Assembly: GCF_013280595.1 (NCBI RefSeq)
Contig: NZ_JAAATY010000005.1
Location: 310,001 to 374,000, forward strand
DNA from: Kibdelosporangium persicum
GTDB taxonomy: Bacteria; Actinomycetota; Actinomycetes; Mycobacteriales; Pseudonocardiaceae
Reading direction: 5' to 3'
DNA length: 64,000 bases
Positions 42,895-52,687 of this stretch are shown in pieces. A program made the translations under genes and the position numbers. Every line of letters starts with the position of its first letter. The first letter of the stretch is position 1. The notes beneath the pieces were generated by a model, which was not told the DNA's origin, made no database searches, and worked only from the letters and a program-made list of their open reading frames with translations.

Positions 42895-44081
42895 ATGACG
42901 AGCACGACGGCGACGACCACGACGACCCAGCGAGGGCCGACCCCGGTGGCGCGGGCCACCCTGCTGGGCGCGGCCACGCTGACGATCATGGCGGCCGCCG
43001 TCATCGCACCGAGTCCCCGGCCATGAGCACGGTTTTCCCAGGTCAGGACGTGCTGGTCCGGCTCGCGCTGACCGTCACCTCGTTGGCGATCGCGATCAGC
43101 GCCCCGCTCTCGGGTCTCCTCGCCGACCGCTTCGGGCGACGGCCACTGCTGGCCGGCGGCCTGGCGCTGTACGCGGTCGCGGGCACGTCGGGCTACTTCG
43201 TGTCCGACCTCGCGGTGTTGCTGGTCACGCGAGCCCTGCTGGGGATCGCGGTCGGCGCGGTGATGACCGCGGTCAGCGCGATGATCACCGACTGGTTCGA
43301 CGGACCGCGCCGCGCGTCGTTCCTCGGCCTGCAACAGGCCTTCGCGAGCCTCGGCGGCGTGCTGTTCCTGCCGCTCGCCGGTGTCCTGGCCACGGTGGAC
43401 TGGAGGTTGCCGTTCTGGCTCTACGCCTGCTCGGCGCTCCTGCTGCCGTTCGCACTGTGGGCCCTCGACGAGCCGCCGCGCGTCGACAGACCCGTGTCCG
43501 GCTCCGGCCGGTCACGACATGTTCTGCGAATCAACGGCATCTACGTCCTTGCCCTGGTCGCGACGCTGGCGTTCTACATGGCGCCTACGCAGTTGCCTTT
43601 CCTGACGGCCGAATTCGGGCTCGGCCCGGCGGTCACCGGCGTCGTCGTCGCCGCAAGCACCTTCACCGGCGTGGTGGGCGCCCTCGCTTTCCCGGTGCTG
43701 AAACGAAAACTGACGGCCACGGCGATCACCACGGCCAGCGTCGCCCTGCTGGGACTGGGCTGGCTGGTGATCGGCACGGCGGCCGACGTCGTGCTCGTCG
43801 GGGCAGGCCTGCTCATCGGCGGCGCAGGCGTCGGGCTCGTGGTTCCCAATGTGAACCTCAGGCTGGCGGACCTGGCCACCGCCGAGCGACGCGGCCGAGT
43901 CCTCAGTGGACTCGTCACCGGCATCTTCCTCGGCCAGTTCCTCTCGCCGCTGGCCGCACAACCCCTTGTCCAGACCATCGGCATCGCCGACGCCTTCACC
44001 TACAGCGGCGTCGCGATGGCCGCGGGCGCGGCACTCGCCGCCCTGGTCCTCCCGCACCGAAACGAAAGGAAAGCCCGATGA
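42895..44081 (+). pseudogene. MFS transporter gene with a single-base frameshift
   Basis: From the ATG at 42895 the frame reads a short N-terminus and helix 1 (ATLLGAATLTIMAAAVIAPS) and then stops at CCATGA near 43024. The next frame picks up at once with AMSTVFPGQDVLVRLALTVT and continues through eleven more helices, including GLLADRFGRRPLLAGGLALY (the MFS loop 2-3 motif), to 44081. One missing base between 43013 and 43022 (expected ...APSLPAMSTVF) explains it. An ATG at 43023 could restart translation, but the product would lack helix 1. A sequencing error is possible. Confidence 0.8.
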
Positions 44082-44494
44082 TCTACCACGGCAACCGCTT
44101 CACCCTCAAACCCGGCGTCACGCCCGAGCAACTCGAAGAGGCCCTGGAGAGCCTGCGCAACCAGGGCCGCGTCATCCCCTCGGTGAAGTCCTTCGTGGTC
44201 GGCCCCGACCACGGCGGCGAGTACGACTACGGCGCTGTCTTCGTCATCGAGGACCTGGCGGGCTACTGGGAGTACCTGGTCCACCCCGCGCACCTGAACA
44301 CCGACCGGGTCGGGCTGCCGCTGGTGGACAAGTTCGCCTCGTTCGACGTGACCGACGACGAGGACCCACAGCTGGGCGAGAAGATCGCCGAACTGCACAA
44401 GCGCCGCTACGACAGCATGCCCGACATCAGCGATCTGGTCGCCGGCCTCGGTGAGTACACCGGCAGCGCCGCACCCGGCCGGCACGGCGAATGA
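44078..44494 (+). CDS. Stress-responsive alpha/beta barrel (Dabb) protein
   Basis: 138 residues. It has the ferredoxin-like Dabb pattern: RFTLKPGVTPEQLEEALESL, VKSFVVGPDHGGEYDYGAVF, HPAHLNTDRVGLPLVDKFAS. Dabb dimers act in small-molecule chemistry or stress. The ATG overlaps the MFS stop by ATGA and the next gene may also overlap, so the three form a transcript. No specific substrate can be named. Confidence 0.85.
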   Translation: MIYHGNRFTLKPGVTPEQLEEALESLRNQGRVIPSVKSFVVGPDHGGEYDYGAVFVIEDLAGYWEYLVHPAHLNTDRVGLPLVDKFASFDVTDDEDPQLGEKIAELHKRRYDSMPDISDLVAGLGEYTGSAAPGRHGE

Positions 44495-44520
44495 CCACAA
44501 GACATCCTCTGGAGACAACC

Positions 44521-44964
44521 ATGTCCTACGACAGACTCGCCCGGTCCTGGGTGGACATCTGGAACGGCGACCTCTCCCTGATCGACAGCACGGTGCACGA
44601 GGACTTCGTCTCGCACGCCGCCCCGATGCGGGGCGGCCCGGTCGCGGACTCGGTGGGGCGGGCCGGCCTGGCCGAGTGGATCGGCGGAATCCGGGCCGCC
44701 GTCCCGGACCTGCGCTTCACCGTCCAAATAGGACCACTGGTGGACAATCCGTACCTGTTCATGCGCTGGCACGCCGAAGGCACGTACCTCGGCGGTATCC
44801 CCGGCGCCGCCGACGGCCCGATTCCGGTGGATTTCCACGGCACCGACATCCTGCGGATCACCGACAGGGCGAACGGCGAGGGAGTGATCACCGAGTACTG
44901 GCTCAACGCCGACATCCTCTGGCTGACCCAGCAGCTAGGCCTGCAAGTCGGGCAGGTCACGTAG
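44521..44964 (+). CDS. SnoaL-like (ester cyclase-type) protein
   Basis: 147 residues from the ATG at 44521 with GGAGA seven bases upstream; an ATG at 44491 overlapping the previous stop is also possible. The pattern SWVDIWNGDLSLIDSTVHED, IRAAVPDLRFTVQIG, YLFMRWHAEGTYLGGIPGA and VDFHGTDILRI matches the SnoaL/NTF2-like fold. Some members close polyketide rings; most have unknown substrates. Its 3' end overlaps the convergent LAL regulator by 30 bases. Confidence 0.87.
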   Translation: MSYDRLARSWVDIWNGDLSLIDSTVHEDFVSHAAPMRGGPVADSVGRAGLAEWIGGIRAAVPDLRFTVQIGPLVDNPYLFMRWHAEGTYLGGIPGAADGPIPVDFHGTDILRITDRANGEGVITEYWLNADILWLTQQLGLQVGQVT

Positions 44965-47553
44965 CTGCCTGCGGGAGGTGATGCCGAGCTTGCGGAAGAT
45001 GTTGCGCAGGTGGGCGTCGATCGTGCGGGGGCTGAGGAACAGCCGGGCGGCGACCTCTTTGGACGTCGCCCCGGTGGCCACCAGCCGCGCGATGTGCACC
45101 TCCTGCATGGTGAGCTCGTCGTAGCTGTGCACGGAACGGCTGCGTGCCTGTCCTCCGGTGGCACGCAGTTCGTCCGCGGCGCGGCGGGCGAACGCCTCCA
45201 TCCCTGTCTGCGAGAACATCTCGTGCGCGTTGCGGAGGATCTGGCGGGCGTCGAGCCTTCGGCCTTGACGCCGAAGCCATTCCCCGTACAGCAACAGTGC
45301 CCGCGCCTGGTACGGCAGCACGGCGCTGCCGTCCAGCCGGGAGATGGCTTCGCGGTAGTCGTCCTCCTTGCCGGTGACCAGGCCACGGGCGTACGCCGCG
45401 ACACCCAGTCCCCAGGTCGTGTTGCTGGCCTCGGTACGTTCGGTCAGCGACGCCAGTGCCTCCTCGGCGGCCGCGTCCTCGCCGCACCGGACCGCCGCCT
45501 CGACCAGCTCAGGCAGCGTGATTCCGGCGATGAACAGGTCTCCGTTGGCGACCGCCTGCCGTGCCGCGGTCAACGCGGCCGGGTAGTCGGCCAGGCCGTT
45601 GTTCAGGATCGCCGCCGCCCAATGGATGTTGGCGACAAGTTGCCCGATTCCCCGGGTGTCCGCCATCGCCCTGGCGGCCTCGATGGTCTCGAGCGCTTCC
45701 TTGCGGCGACCGCGCATCCCGGCCAGGTGCAGGCGGGGATACATCAGCGGCGGTATGCCCGCGGCGTCCGCGATCGCCTCCTCCTCGGCGATGGCAGACA
45801 TCGCCTTGCCGAAGTCCCCGCTGTACACGGCGTTGGACGCGGTCAGCGCGAGGCCGAGCCGCAGCATCATCGGCGAGCCGGACTCCCGGCCGGACTTCGT
45901 GATCCACTCCGTGACCGCGGTGTGCGCGTCCGCGTCCCACAGCTCGGACGCGATCATGGAGGCCAGCGCGGGACGCGCGGCGATCGCCTCGTCGTCGGCG
46001 ACGACCGCGCGCAGCACCGGCACGGCCGCCCGGTACCCCTCGGTGGTCAGCATGACCAGCGCGTCCAGGACGTCCGGTGATTTCGGGGCGGGCGGGGCGC
46101 AGCGGGCCGCGTCCACCACCGTGTCCAGCACACCACTGGCCCGGCCGACCAGCAGCGCCATCTCCAGCGCGTCCAGGTAACAGTCCCGCGACCACTTCGG
46201 GTCCAGCCCGGCCAGCCGGTCCGCGGCCCGCAGCATGAACCTCGGCCCGTCGCTGTCGTTGTGCCTGACGAACGCGATCTGCCCACGGAGCAGGTCGACC
46301 GTGGCCTGCCGCACCTCGTCCAGCCCGCTGGCGTCCACAGTGGACAGAAGTTCCGCGGCCGCCTCGGCGGTCCCCGCTTCGAGTTTCGCCCGCACCGCGG
46401 CGAGCGTGCGTTCCGTCCGTCTGTCCGGGTCCAGCGACAACGCGGCGGCTCGTTCGAGGAACGCGGCCGACGCCGCGACGCCGCCCCGCGCCCGCGCGCG
46501 GGCCGCCGACTGCTCCAGTTCGGCGGCCAGGCTCTCGTCCGGGCCGGTGCCGGACTGTGCTCGATGCCACGCCCGGCGATCAGGATCGCTCTCCGGGTCC
46601 GTGACGTCGGCGAGCACGCGGTGCGCGGTGTGCCGCAGGCCCACGTCGGCCGCGTGGTAGACCGTGGACCGGGCCAGCGGATGACAGAACCGCACCCGCG
46701 TGCCGAACTCGACCAGCCCGGACGCCTCCGCGGCGCCGCTCGCCGCCACGTCGATGCCCAGCTCACGGGCGGCGGCCCACAACAGGACCGGGTCTCCGGT
46801 CGGCTCCGCGCTGGCGACCGTCAGCAGCGTCCGCACATCAGCGGGCAGGCCGGCCAGCCGAGCCGCGAAGCTGCGCTCGATCCGGGTCGGCACCGAGGAC
46901 GTCTCCGGCAGGTCGAACCCACCGGCCCTGGGCAACTCCAGCAACGCCAACGGATTGCCCCGCGCCTCGGCCAGGATTCGGTCACGCACCTGCTCGTCGA
47001 GCGTGGCCGGCAGCAACGCGCGGGCGTCCGGCTCGGCCAGCCCTTCGACGACGAGACCAGGAAGCTCCTCGAGCCCCTGACGAGCCGCGAAGATCATCGC
47101 GACCGGCTCCGAGACGATCCGGCGCGCGAGGAACGTCAACGCCTTCGCCGAGGCGTCGTCCAGCCAGTGCGCGTCGTCGATCACCAGCAGCACCGGCTGC
47201 CGGGCGGCCGCGGCCCCGAGCAGCTGCAGAGCCGCCAGCCCGATCCGGAACATCTCCGGCGTGCCCTCGGCCAGGCCGAACGCCACCCGCAGGGCCTCCG
47301 GCAGTTCACCGGCGTGCCCCAGCATCGGCATGCACAGCTGGTGCAGCGCGGCGAACGGCATCTCCGACTCGAACTGGGACCCGGAAGCCTGGATGACCAG
47401 GAAACCCGGCGTCGACCGGCGGGCGTGGTCGAGCAGTGCGCTCTTGCCGATGCCCGGCCCGCCCCGCAGCACCAGCGCACCGCCCTGGCCCTTGGCCGCG
47501 GCACGCGTCAGTTCCTCGACACGGCGGATCTCGTCATGTCTGCCGATCAGCAT
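44935..47553 (-). CDS. LAL-type (large ATP-binding) LuxR-family regulator
   Basis: 872 residues. An N-terminal ATPase domain has Walker A LRGGPGIGKSALLDHARR (about 31-38) and Walker B VLLVIDDAHWLDDASAKALT. A long helical repeat region follows, and the C-terminal LuxR helix-turn-helix is at about 805-865 (LTMQEVHIARLVATGATSKE, RLFLSPRTIDAHLRNIFRKL). LAL proteins activate sugar-use or secondary-metabolism genes. It faces the Dabb-SnoaL genes convergently, and its start is 54 bases from the end of the histidine kinase gene. Confidence 0.92.
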   Translation of the reverse strand: MLIGRHDEIRRVEELTRAAAKGQGGALVLRGGPGIGKSALLDHARRSTPGFLVIQASGSQFESEMPFAALHQLCMPMLGHAGELPEALRVAFGLAEGTPEMFRIGLAALQLLGAAAARQPVLLVIDDAHWLDDASAKALTFLARRIVSEPVAMIFAARQGLEELPGLVVEGLAEPDARALLPATLDEQVRDRILAEARGNPLALLELPRAGGFDLPETSSVPTRIERSFAARLAGLPADVRTLLTVASAEPTGDPVLLWAAARELGIDVAASGAAEASGLVEFGTRVRFCHPLARSTVYHAADVGLRHTAHRVLADVTDPESDPDRRAWHRAQSGTGPDESLAAELEQSAARARARGGVAASAAFLERAAALSLDPDRRTERTLAAVRAKLEAGTAEAAAELLSTVDASGLDEVRQATVDLLRGQIAFVRHNDSDGPRFMLRAADRLAGLDPKWSRDCYLDALEMALLVGRASGVLDTVVDAARCAPPAPKSPDVLDALVMLTTEGYRAAVPVLRAVVADDEAIAARPALASMIASELWDADAHTAVTEWITKSGRESGSPMMLRLGLALTASNAVYSGDFGKAMSAIAEEEAIADAAGIPPLMYPRLHLAGMRGRRKEALETIEAARAMADTRGIGQLVANIHWAAAILNNGLADYPAALTAARQAVANGDLFIAGITLPELVEAAVRCGEDAAAEEALASLTERTEASNTTWGLGVAAYARGLVTGKEDDYREAISRLDGSAVLPYQARALLLYGEWLRRQGRRLDARQILRNAHEMFSQTGMEAFARRAADELRATGGQARSRSVHSYDELTMQEVHIARLVATGATSKEVAARLFLSPRTIDAHLRNIFRKLGITSRRQLRDLPDLQA

Positions 47554-47584
47554 GAAGGAACCGTAACGCCTGTCCCCAGCCCCA

Positions 47585-47632
47585 CCTCGTGAGTGTTTAT
47601 CGGTGTTCTAACCCTGATAAACACTCACGAGG
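47585..47632. repeat. Palindromic repeat, copy 5, overlapping the end of a histidine kinase gene
   Basis: 48-bp palindrome of the same family; 15-bp outer arms pair perfectly. The right arm encodes, on the minus strand, the tail LVSVYQG of the kinase, and the TAG stop (47608-47610) is in the loop, exactly as at dapA. Confidence 0.9.
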
Positions 47633-49035
47633 GGGTCCTGTGGGGTGCGTGGCAGGCGGAGGACGAACCGCGCGCCTCCGCCGGGGGCGTTGCCCGCTGT
47701 GAGGTCGCCGCCGTGCAGACGGGCGTTCTCCCGGGCGATCGCCAATCCCAATCCGCTGCCGGGCGTTCGGGTACGAGCGGAATCGGCTTTGTAGAAACGG
47801 TCGAACACGTGCGCCAGGACGTGTTCGGGCAGACCAGGTCCGTGGTCGGTGACCTCGATCGACACCTGTTCACGTGACGCCGAGACGGACACGCGCACGG
47901 GCGGTTCGCCGTGCCGCAGCGCGTTGCCGACCAGGTTGGCGACGATGACGTCCAGGCGGCGCCGGTCCAGCCGCAGCTGGATGTCGTCCGGCGCCACGAG
48001 TTCGACCCGGTCCGCCCAGCTACGGGCACGCAGGCAGTCGCGCACGGCATTGGCCACGTGCACGTCCTCGATCCGCAGGTGGGCGGTGCCCGCGTCGAAA
48101 CGGGACACCTCCATCAAGTCCTCGACCAGCCGGACCAGCCGATGGGTCTCGGTGATCGCGAGTCGCGCGGACTCCCTGGCGTCCGGCTCCATCCGGTCGG
48201 CGGTGGTCGCCAGCACCTCGGCCACCGCCGTCAGCGTGCTCAGCGGCGTACGCAGCTCGTGCGACACGTCGGCGGCGAATCTCTTCGCGTCAGCCTGCAT
48301 CCGCTGCATCGCGGCCATCGACGCCTGTACCGACTCGGCCATCTCGTTGATGGTGACGGTCAGCTCGGCCAGTTCGTCGGCACCTCGGGGTGACGACCGC
48401 GCATCGAGGTCGCCTGCGGCCAACCGGCGCGCGGTGTCACGCAGTCTGCGCACCGGGCGCAGCACGCTGCCCGCGGCGACCAGCGCCAGCAACAATGCCA
48501 GCGGTAACGCCCACGCAGCGGTGACGGCCGCGGACCGGGTGAGGCCGTCGATCTGCTGCTCGACATCGGTGAGGTCGTGCATGGAGTACACCTCGATGCC
48601 GGACGGCGTCCGCACACCGTCCAGCGCGGTGATCATGATGGGCGTGCCGACCAGGAGCCAAGGCGTGCCGTTGACGGTGATCCGTTGCGTGACGAGCCGG
48701 TTCTGGGTGCGCACGGCGGTGCGCAGTTCGTCGGTGACCAGGTCGGTGCCTTCCGCGGAGCGCAGGTCCTGGAAGGTCACCACCGCGTTCGTCCCGACAG
48801 CCGCTCGTAGCCGGTCGAGCGTGCTTTGGATCGGCGGATACGTCAGCTCCGGGGTGATCGCCTGGATCTGGCCGGTGATGGTGCCGGTGATCCGTTGCTG
48901 GGTCGAGGTGACCAGTGCGGAGCTCGCCGATCCGGCGCTCGACCAGGCCGCCGCGGCGGCGCCGAGCACGGTCACCAGCACGAAGGCGACGAGCAGCCGG
49001 GCACGCAGTCCGCCCGGCCGGAACCGTCTGGTCAT
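47608..49035 (-). CDS. Sensor histidine kinase
   Basis: 475 residues. Two membrane helices (about 12-34 and 170-193) flank an extracellular sensor region. A HAMP domain (LRPVRRLRDTARRLAAGDLD), HisKA with RFAADVSHELRTPLSTLTAV (phospho-His) and a GHKL ATPase (VANLVGNALRHGEPPVRVSV, DHGPGLPEHVLAHVFDRFYK, GSGLGLAI) follow. The final LVSVYQG comes from palindrome copy 5 and is not a natural kinase end. Its ATG overlaps the stop of the response regulator by ATGA. The signal is unknown. Confidence 0.93.
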   Translation of the reverse strand: MTRRFRPGGLRARLLVAFVLVTVLGAAAAAWSSAGSASSALVTSTQQRITGTITGQIQAITPELTYPPIQSTLDRLRAAVGTNAVVTFQDLRSAEGTDLVTDELRTAVRTQNRLVTQRITVNGTPWLLVGTPIMITALDGVRTPSGIEVYSMHDLTDVEQQIDGLTRSAAVTAAWALPLALLLALVAAGSVLRPVRRLRDTARRLAAGDLDARSSPRGADELAELTVTINEMAESVQASMAAMQRMQADAKRFAADVSHELRTPLSTLTAVAEVLATTADRMEPDARESARLAITETHRLVRLVEDLMEVSRFDAGTAHLRIEDVHVANAVRDCLRARSWADRVELVAPDDIQLRLDRRRLDVIVANLVGNALRHGEPPVRVSVSASREQVSIEVTDHGPGLPEHVLAHVFDRFYKADSARTRTPGSGLGLAIARENARLHGGDLTAGNAPGGGARFVLRLPRTPQDPLVSVYQG

Positions 49036-49706
49036 ACCGGCCCGAACCGGTAGCCGAACCCGCGCACGGTCTGCACATACCGCGGCGCCGCCGCGTTGGC
49101 CTCGATCTTCGCCCGCAGCCGCTGCACGCAGTTGTCGACGAGCCGGGAATCACCGAGGTAGTCGTGCTCCCACACCTCCTCCAGCAACTGCTGGCGGCTG
49201 AACACGCGGCCGGGCGCCCGGGACAGGGTCAGCAGCAGCCGCAACTCGGTCGGCGTCAGCGTCACCGGCTTGCCGTGTAACGACACCGTCAGCGCGGTGG
49301 TGTCGACGCTCAGGTCGCCATGCACCCGGACGCCGTCCGGAACACCGGCGCTGCGGCGCAGCACCGCGCGAATCCGGGCGTCGAGCACGGTGGGCTGCGC
49401 GGGCTTGACGACGTAGTCGTCCGCGCCCGCCGCCAGCCCTTCCACCACGTCGAAGTCGTCCCCCCGGGCGGTGAGCATGATCACGGGTATCTCACCGGCC
49501 GCCCGGATCCGGCGGCACACCTCGATTCCGTCGACGCCCGGCAGCATCAGGTCGAGCACCACCAGGTCCGGCGGGCCCGCGTGGAACTCACGCAGCCCGT
49601 CCTCGCCGGTCTCCGCCGTGCGGACGTCGTGGCCGTGTCTGCCCAGCGCGATCTGCAGCCCGCGCCGGACCAGGGGATCGTCCTCGATGAGCAGAATCGC
49701 CGCCAC
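49032..49706 (-). CDS. OmpR-family response regulator
   Basis: 224 residues from a GTG at 49706 (the frame is open upstream, but the family begins at AAILLIEDDPLVRRG). The receiver domain has acidic IEDD, phospho-Asp in LVVLDLMLPGVDG and Lys in DDYVVKPAQP. The winged helix covers about 125-222 (LTPTELRLLLTLSRAPGRVF, RYVQTVRGFGYRFGPV). It is coupled to the kinase gene by an ATGA overlap. Confidence 0.93.
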   Translation of the reverse strand: MAAILLIEDDPLVRRGLQIALGRHGHDVRTAETGEDGLREFHAGPPDLVVLDLMLPGVDGIEVCRRIRAAGEIPVIMLTARGDDFDVVEGLAAGADDYVVKPAQPTVLDARIRAVLRRSAGVPDGVRVHGDLSVDTTALTVSLHGKPVTLTPTELRLLLTLSRAPGRVFSRQQLLEEVWEHDYLGDSRLVDNCVQRLRAKIEANAAAPRYVQTVRGFGYRFGPV

Positions 49707-49829
49707 GCGTCCAGTATGGACACCACTGACCCGCGCCTGCGGAATGTGTGCCCGCTTGCGACACAACCGGGACACGGCCACGGCAGCGCCGGGACACGGC
49801 CACCGTGACCGGCGCGGGCCGCCGACCGG

Positions 49830-50687
49830 CTACTGGTTCTCGATCTGGGCGCGAACCCGCTCGACGGCCTGGACGGCGGCGTCCGGCTCGTCGACGTAGA
49901 TGTAGTGGCCGCTCTTGGTGGCAGTGGTCAGCTTGGCGCGGCTGGACAGGGCGAGCCACTTGCGCTGCCCCTCGTTCCACGCCTGCTCCAGGCCCGGCCC
50001 GTACTCGGGAAGGGCCGCGAGGTACGGCTGGCCGTGCTCGACCACCTCGACGGGGATGTCACCCGCGGAACGGACCTCGCCGTCGGTGATCGCGAGCTTC
50101 TCGGGGTTCTCCCCGCGGAAGACCGCGACGCTCTGCGCACGGACGTCGGCCGCCGGGCCGGTCGCGGACTCGGGGATCAGCCTGGTCGTGTCCGCGCCCG
50201 TCGTCGCCGGGGTGGCGTCCAGCAGGACCAGCCCCTTGACCTTGTCGCCGTGGTCAGGGGCGTACCGGGCGGCGATCCACCCGCCCAGTGAGTGCCCGGC
50301 CAGCACGACGGGCGCGTTCCCGGCGACCTGGCTGAGCACCCCGGTCAGGATCTTGCCGGTGCTCTCCAGGGTCTGCGGCCCGTCCGGCTGGTCGCTCGCG
50401 CCTTCGCCGAGCCGGTCGTAGGAACAGACCCGGCCCTTGCCGCTCAGGGTGTTCTGGAAGCCGGCCAGCTTGTCCAGGCCGTCGCCCAGACCGGCCAGCA
50501 GCACCACGACCGGCCCGCCGTCCTCCGAACTGCCGGAGCAGGACACGTTCACCGACCGGCCTTCGACAGTGATCTTCGTGGTGCCGGTGACCAGGCCTTC
50601 GGCGGCCTCGTCGCAACCAGCCAGCGCGCCGACGAGCATGGTGCAGCACAGCGCGGTCACAGCGGACGCCCGGACGTTGGGGAACAA
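49830..50687 (-). CDS. Alpha/beta hydrolase lipoprotein
   Basis: 285 residues from a TTG at 50687, favoured because GGAGAGATC lies just before it and it gives a proper lipoprotein signal (TMLVGALAGC, Cys about 24). An ATG at 50762 has no ribosome site. The hydrolase fold shows VVVLLAGLGDGLDKLAGFQN (oxyanion region), the nucleophile Ser in VLAGHSLGGWIAARY, and a His in KSGHYIYVDEP. It probably acts as an esterase or similar on the outer membrane face. The substrate is unknown. Confidence 0.87.
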   Translation of the reverse strand: MFPNVRASAVTALCCTMLVGALAGCDEAAEGLVTGTTKITVEGRSVNVSCSGSSEDGGPVVVLLAGLGDGLDKLAGFQNTLSGKGRVCSYDRLGEGASDQPDGPQTLESTGKILTGVLSQVAGNAPVVLAGHSLGGWIAARYAPDHGDKVKGLVLLDATPATTGADTTRLIPESATGPAADVRAQSVAVFRGENPEKLAITDGEVRSAGDIPVEVVEHGQPYLAALPEYGPGLEQAWNEGQRKWLALSSRAKLTTATKSGHYIYVDEPDAAVQAVERVRAQIENQ

Positions 50688-50821
50688 GATCTCTCCAAGG
50701 GAAAAGTCAACCAGTGTCGGAAGGACTCGAACGCTAGGGATTCGACGGTCCCGAGTCGTCACCGCACAGTGGACACCTGCACGTAGCTCGCTCGGGGGAC
50801 GCGACCGCTACGCTCGCCCCC

Positions 50822-51958
50822 GTGATCGACCTCCAGCGAGTCGCGGACTTGTGGCGACGGTCCGACGTCACGGTCCGGGATCTCCCCCTCGCGCTGTTAC
50901 TCGCGGTCCTCTCGCTGATTCCGGCGTTCGACGGCCACGGAACGCAGGTCGGCGACGTGCCACGGCACTCCATGGACACGTTGGCGGTCGCGGTGGTCGC
51001 CCTCGAATCGCTGCCGCTGACCGTGCGCCGGAAGTGGCCGGCGCTCTGCCTTGCCCTGGTGGCGATCGGCTTCGCCCTCGACCAGCTCCGCGGCTACCAC
51101 ACCGTGGCGGGCACCGCGCTGCCGATCGCGTTGCTGAGCGCGGGAGCTCACCTGGAACGTCACCGGCGCACCACCATCGTCGTGGGCACCGCCGCGTACG
51201 TCCCGCTGGCCATCGCCCTCGACCATCAGGGCGGAGCCGAGGACGTGACCGGGTTCGTCACGTTCTACTTCGGGATGGCCATCGCCTGGGGCATCGGCGG
51301 GTGGCTCCGGCTTTTCCGGGCGAACGAGGCGGAACGCCGCCGCCACGTCGCCGAGACAACCCGGGCCGCGGAACGCACCCGCGTCGCTCGCGAGCTGCAC
51401 GATGTCGTGACCCACCACGTGACGGTGATGGTGGTTCAGGCCGAGGCGGCACGCTACCTGACCACGTCCCCCGAACGTCTCGACGAGACCCTCACGGCCA
51501 TCACCGACACCGGCCGCCGGGCCATCACGGATCTGCGGCACATGCTCGATGTGCTCAACCCCGACCACGGCACTGATCACGGGCTGCACGCCCTCGTCGA
51601 GCAGATCCGGCAGGCCGGGCAGCCGGTGGAGTTCATCGAGGAAGGCAGGCCGGTGAACGCGGCGGACAGCGCCGGGGCGGCCGCCTACCGGGTCGTGCAG
51701 GAGGCGCTGACGAACGCTCTCAAGTACGCCCACGGCAGCCGCACGACCGTCCACGTGCACCACGGTGACAAGGAGATCACCGTCGAGGTGGGCACCGACG
51801 GACCCGGTTCGCCGGCCACGTCCCCCGGCGGAAGCGGGCGTGGCCTCGCCGGTCTGCGCGAACGGGTCGACGTGCTCGGTGGCGAGTTCACGTCAGGCTG
51901 GCGTGACGGAGGCGGTTTTGTTGTGCGGGCCCGTATCCCGGCCGGGAGTTCGTCGTGA
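50822..51958 (+). CDS. NarL-type sensor histidine kinase
   Basis: 378 residues from a GTG at 50822. Four to five membrane helices (about 22-160) lead into a HisKA_3 domain with ERTRVARELHDVVTHHVTVM (phospho-His in ELHDVV), then a GHKL ATPase with VVQEALTNALKYAHGSRTTV and GSGRGLAGLRERVDVLGGEF. The structure is that of DesK/LiaS-type kinases that sense membrane or cell-envelope state. The stop overlaps the response regulator's GTG. Confidence 0.93.
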   Translation: MIDLQRVADLWRRSDVTVRDLPLALLLAVLSLIPAFDGHGTQVGDVPRHSMDTLAVAVVALESLPLTVRRKWPALCLALVAIGFALDQLRGYHTVAGTALPIALLSAGAHLERHRRTTIVVGTAAYVPLAIALDHQGGAEDVTGFVTFYFGMAIAWGIGGWLRLFRANEAERRRHVAETTRAAERTRVARELHDVVTHHVTVMVVQAEAARYLTTSPERLDETLTAITDTGRRAITDLRHMLDVLNPDHGTDHGLHALVEQIRQAGQPVEFIEEGRPVNAADSAGAAAYRVVQEALTNALKYAHGSRTTVHVHHGDKEITVEVGTDGPGSPATSPGGSGRGLAGLRERVDVLGGEFTSGWRDGGGFVVRARIPAGSSS

Positions 51959-52614
51959 CGGCGCCGGTCCGTGTCCTCGTCTGCGACGACCAGGAGCTGA
52001 TCCGCACCGGGATCGCGACCATCGTCGACGCGCAGCCCGACCTGGAGGTGGTGGGCGAGTGCGGGGACGGGTGCACCGCGGTCGACCTCGCCGTCCGGCT
52101 GCGACCGGACGTGGTGGTGATGGACGTCCGGATGCCGGTCCTCGACGGCATCGAGGCGACCCGCCGGCTGGCCGGTGCCGGCGTCACCCAGCCCACCAAG
52201 ATCCTCGTGGTGACCACGTTCAACCTGGACGAGTACGTGTACGAGGCGTTGCGCGCCGGAGCCAGCGGCTTCCTGCTCAAGGACGCACCGCCGGCACAGT
52301 TGCTGCACGGCATCCGGACCGTCGCCACCGGTGCGGCGCTGCTGGCGCCCGAGGTGACCCGTCAGCTCGTCGGCCGTTACGCCGCGCGGATCCGCCCGGT
52401 CAAAGGCACTCCGGACGACGTGCCGCTGACGCCACGCGAACTGGAGGTGCTGCGCCTCATCGCGGACGGTCTCTCCAACAGCGAGATCGCCGCGACTCTG
52501 GTGATCAGTCACGAGACCGTCAAGACGTACGTGTCACGCATCCTCACCAAGTTGCAGCTCCGCGACCGCGTACAGGCGGTCGTCTACGCCTATCGCCAGG
52601 GCCTCGTGGCCTGA
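51955..52614 (+). CDS. NarL/LuxR-family response regulator
   Basis: 219 residues from a GTG at 51955 overlapping the kinase stop (GTGA). Receiver: VLVCDDQELIRTG, phospho-Asp in DVVVMDVRMPVLDG, Lys in GFLLKDAPPAQLL. LuxR helix-turn-helix at about 155-210: LTPRELEVLRLIADGLSNSE, ISHETVKTYVSRILTKLQLR. It is partner to the preceding kinase. No efflux or target genes directly follow on the same strand. Confidence 0.94.
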   Translation: MTAPVRVLVCDDQELIRTGIATIVDAQPDLEVVGECGDGCTAVDLAVRLRPDVVVMDVRMPVLDGIEATRRLAGAGVTQPTKILVVTTFNLDEYVYEALRAGASGFLLKDAPPAQLLHGIRTVATGAALLAPEVTRQLVGRYAARIRPVKGTPDDVPLTPRELEVLRLIADGLSNSEIAATLVISHETVKTYVSRILTKLQLRDRVQAVVYAYRQGLVA

Positions 52615-52687
52615 GTCCGACCGTCACTGTCCTCAGTGGACATGGGTTGACGGCACCGCGACTGTGACCGCTGGAGCGCGATCCAGG

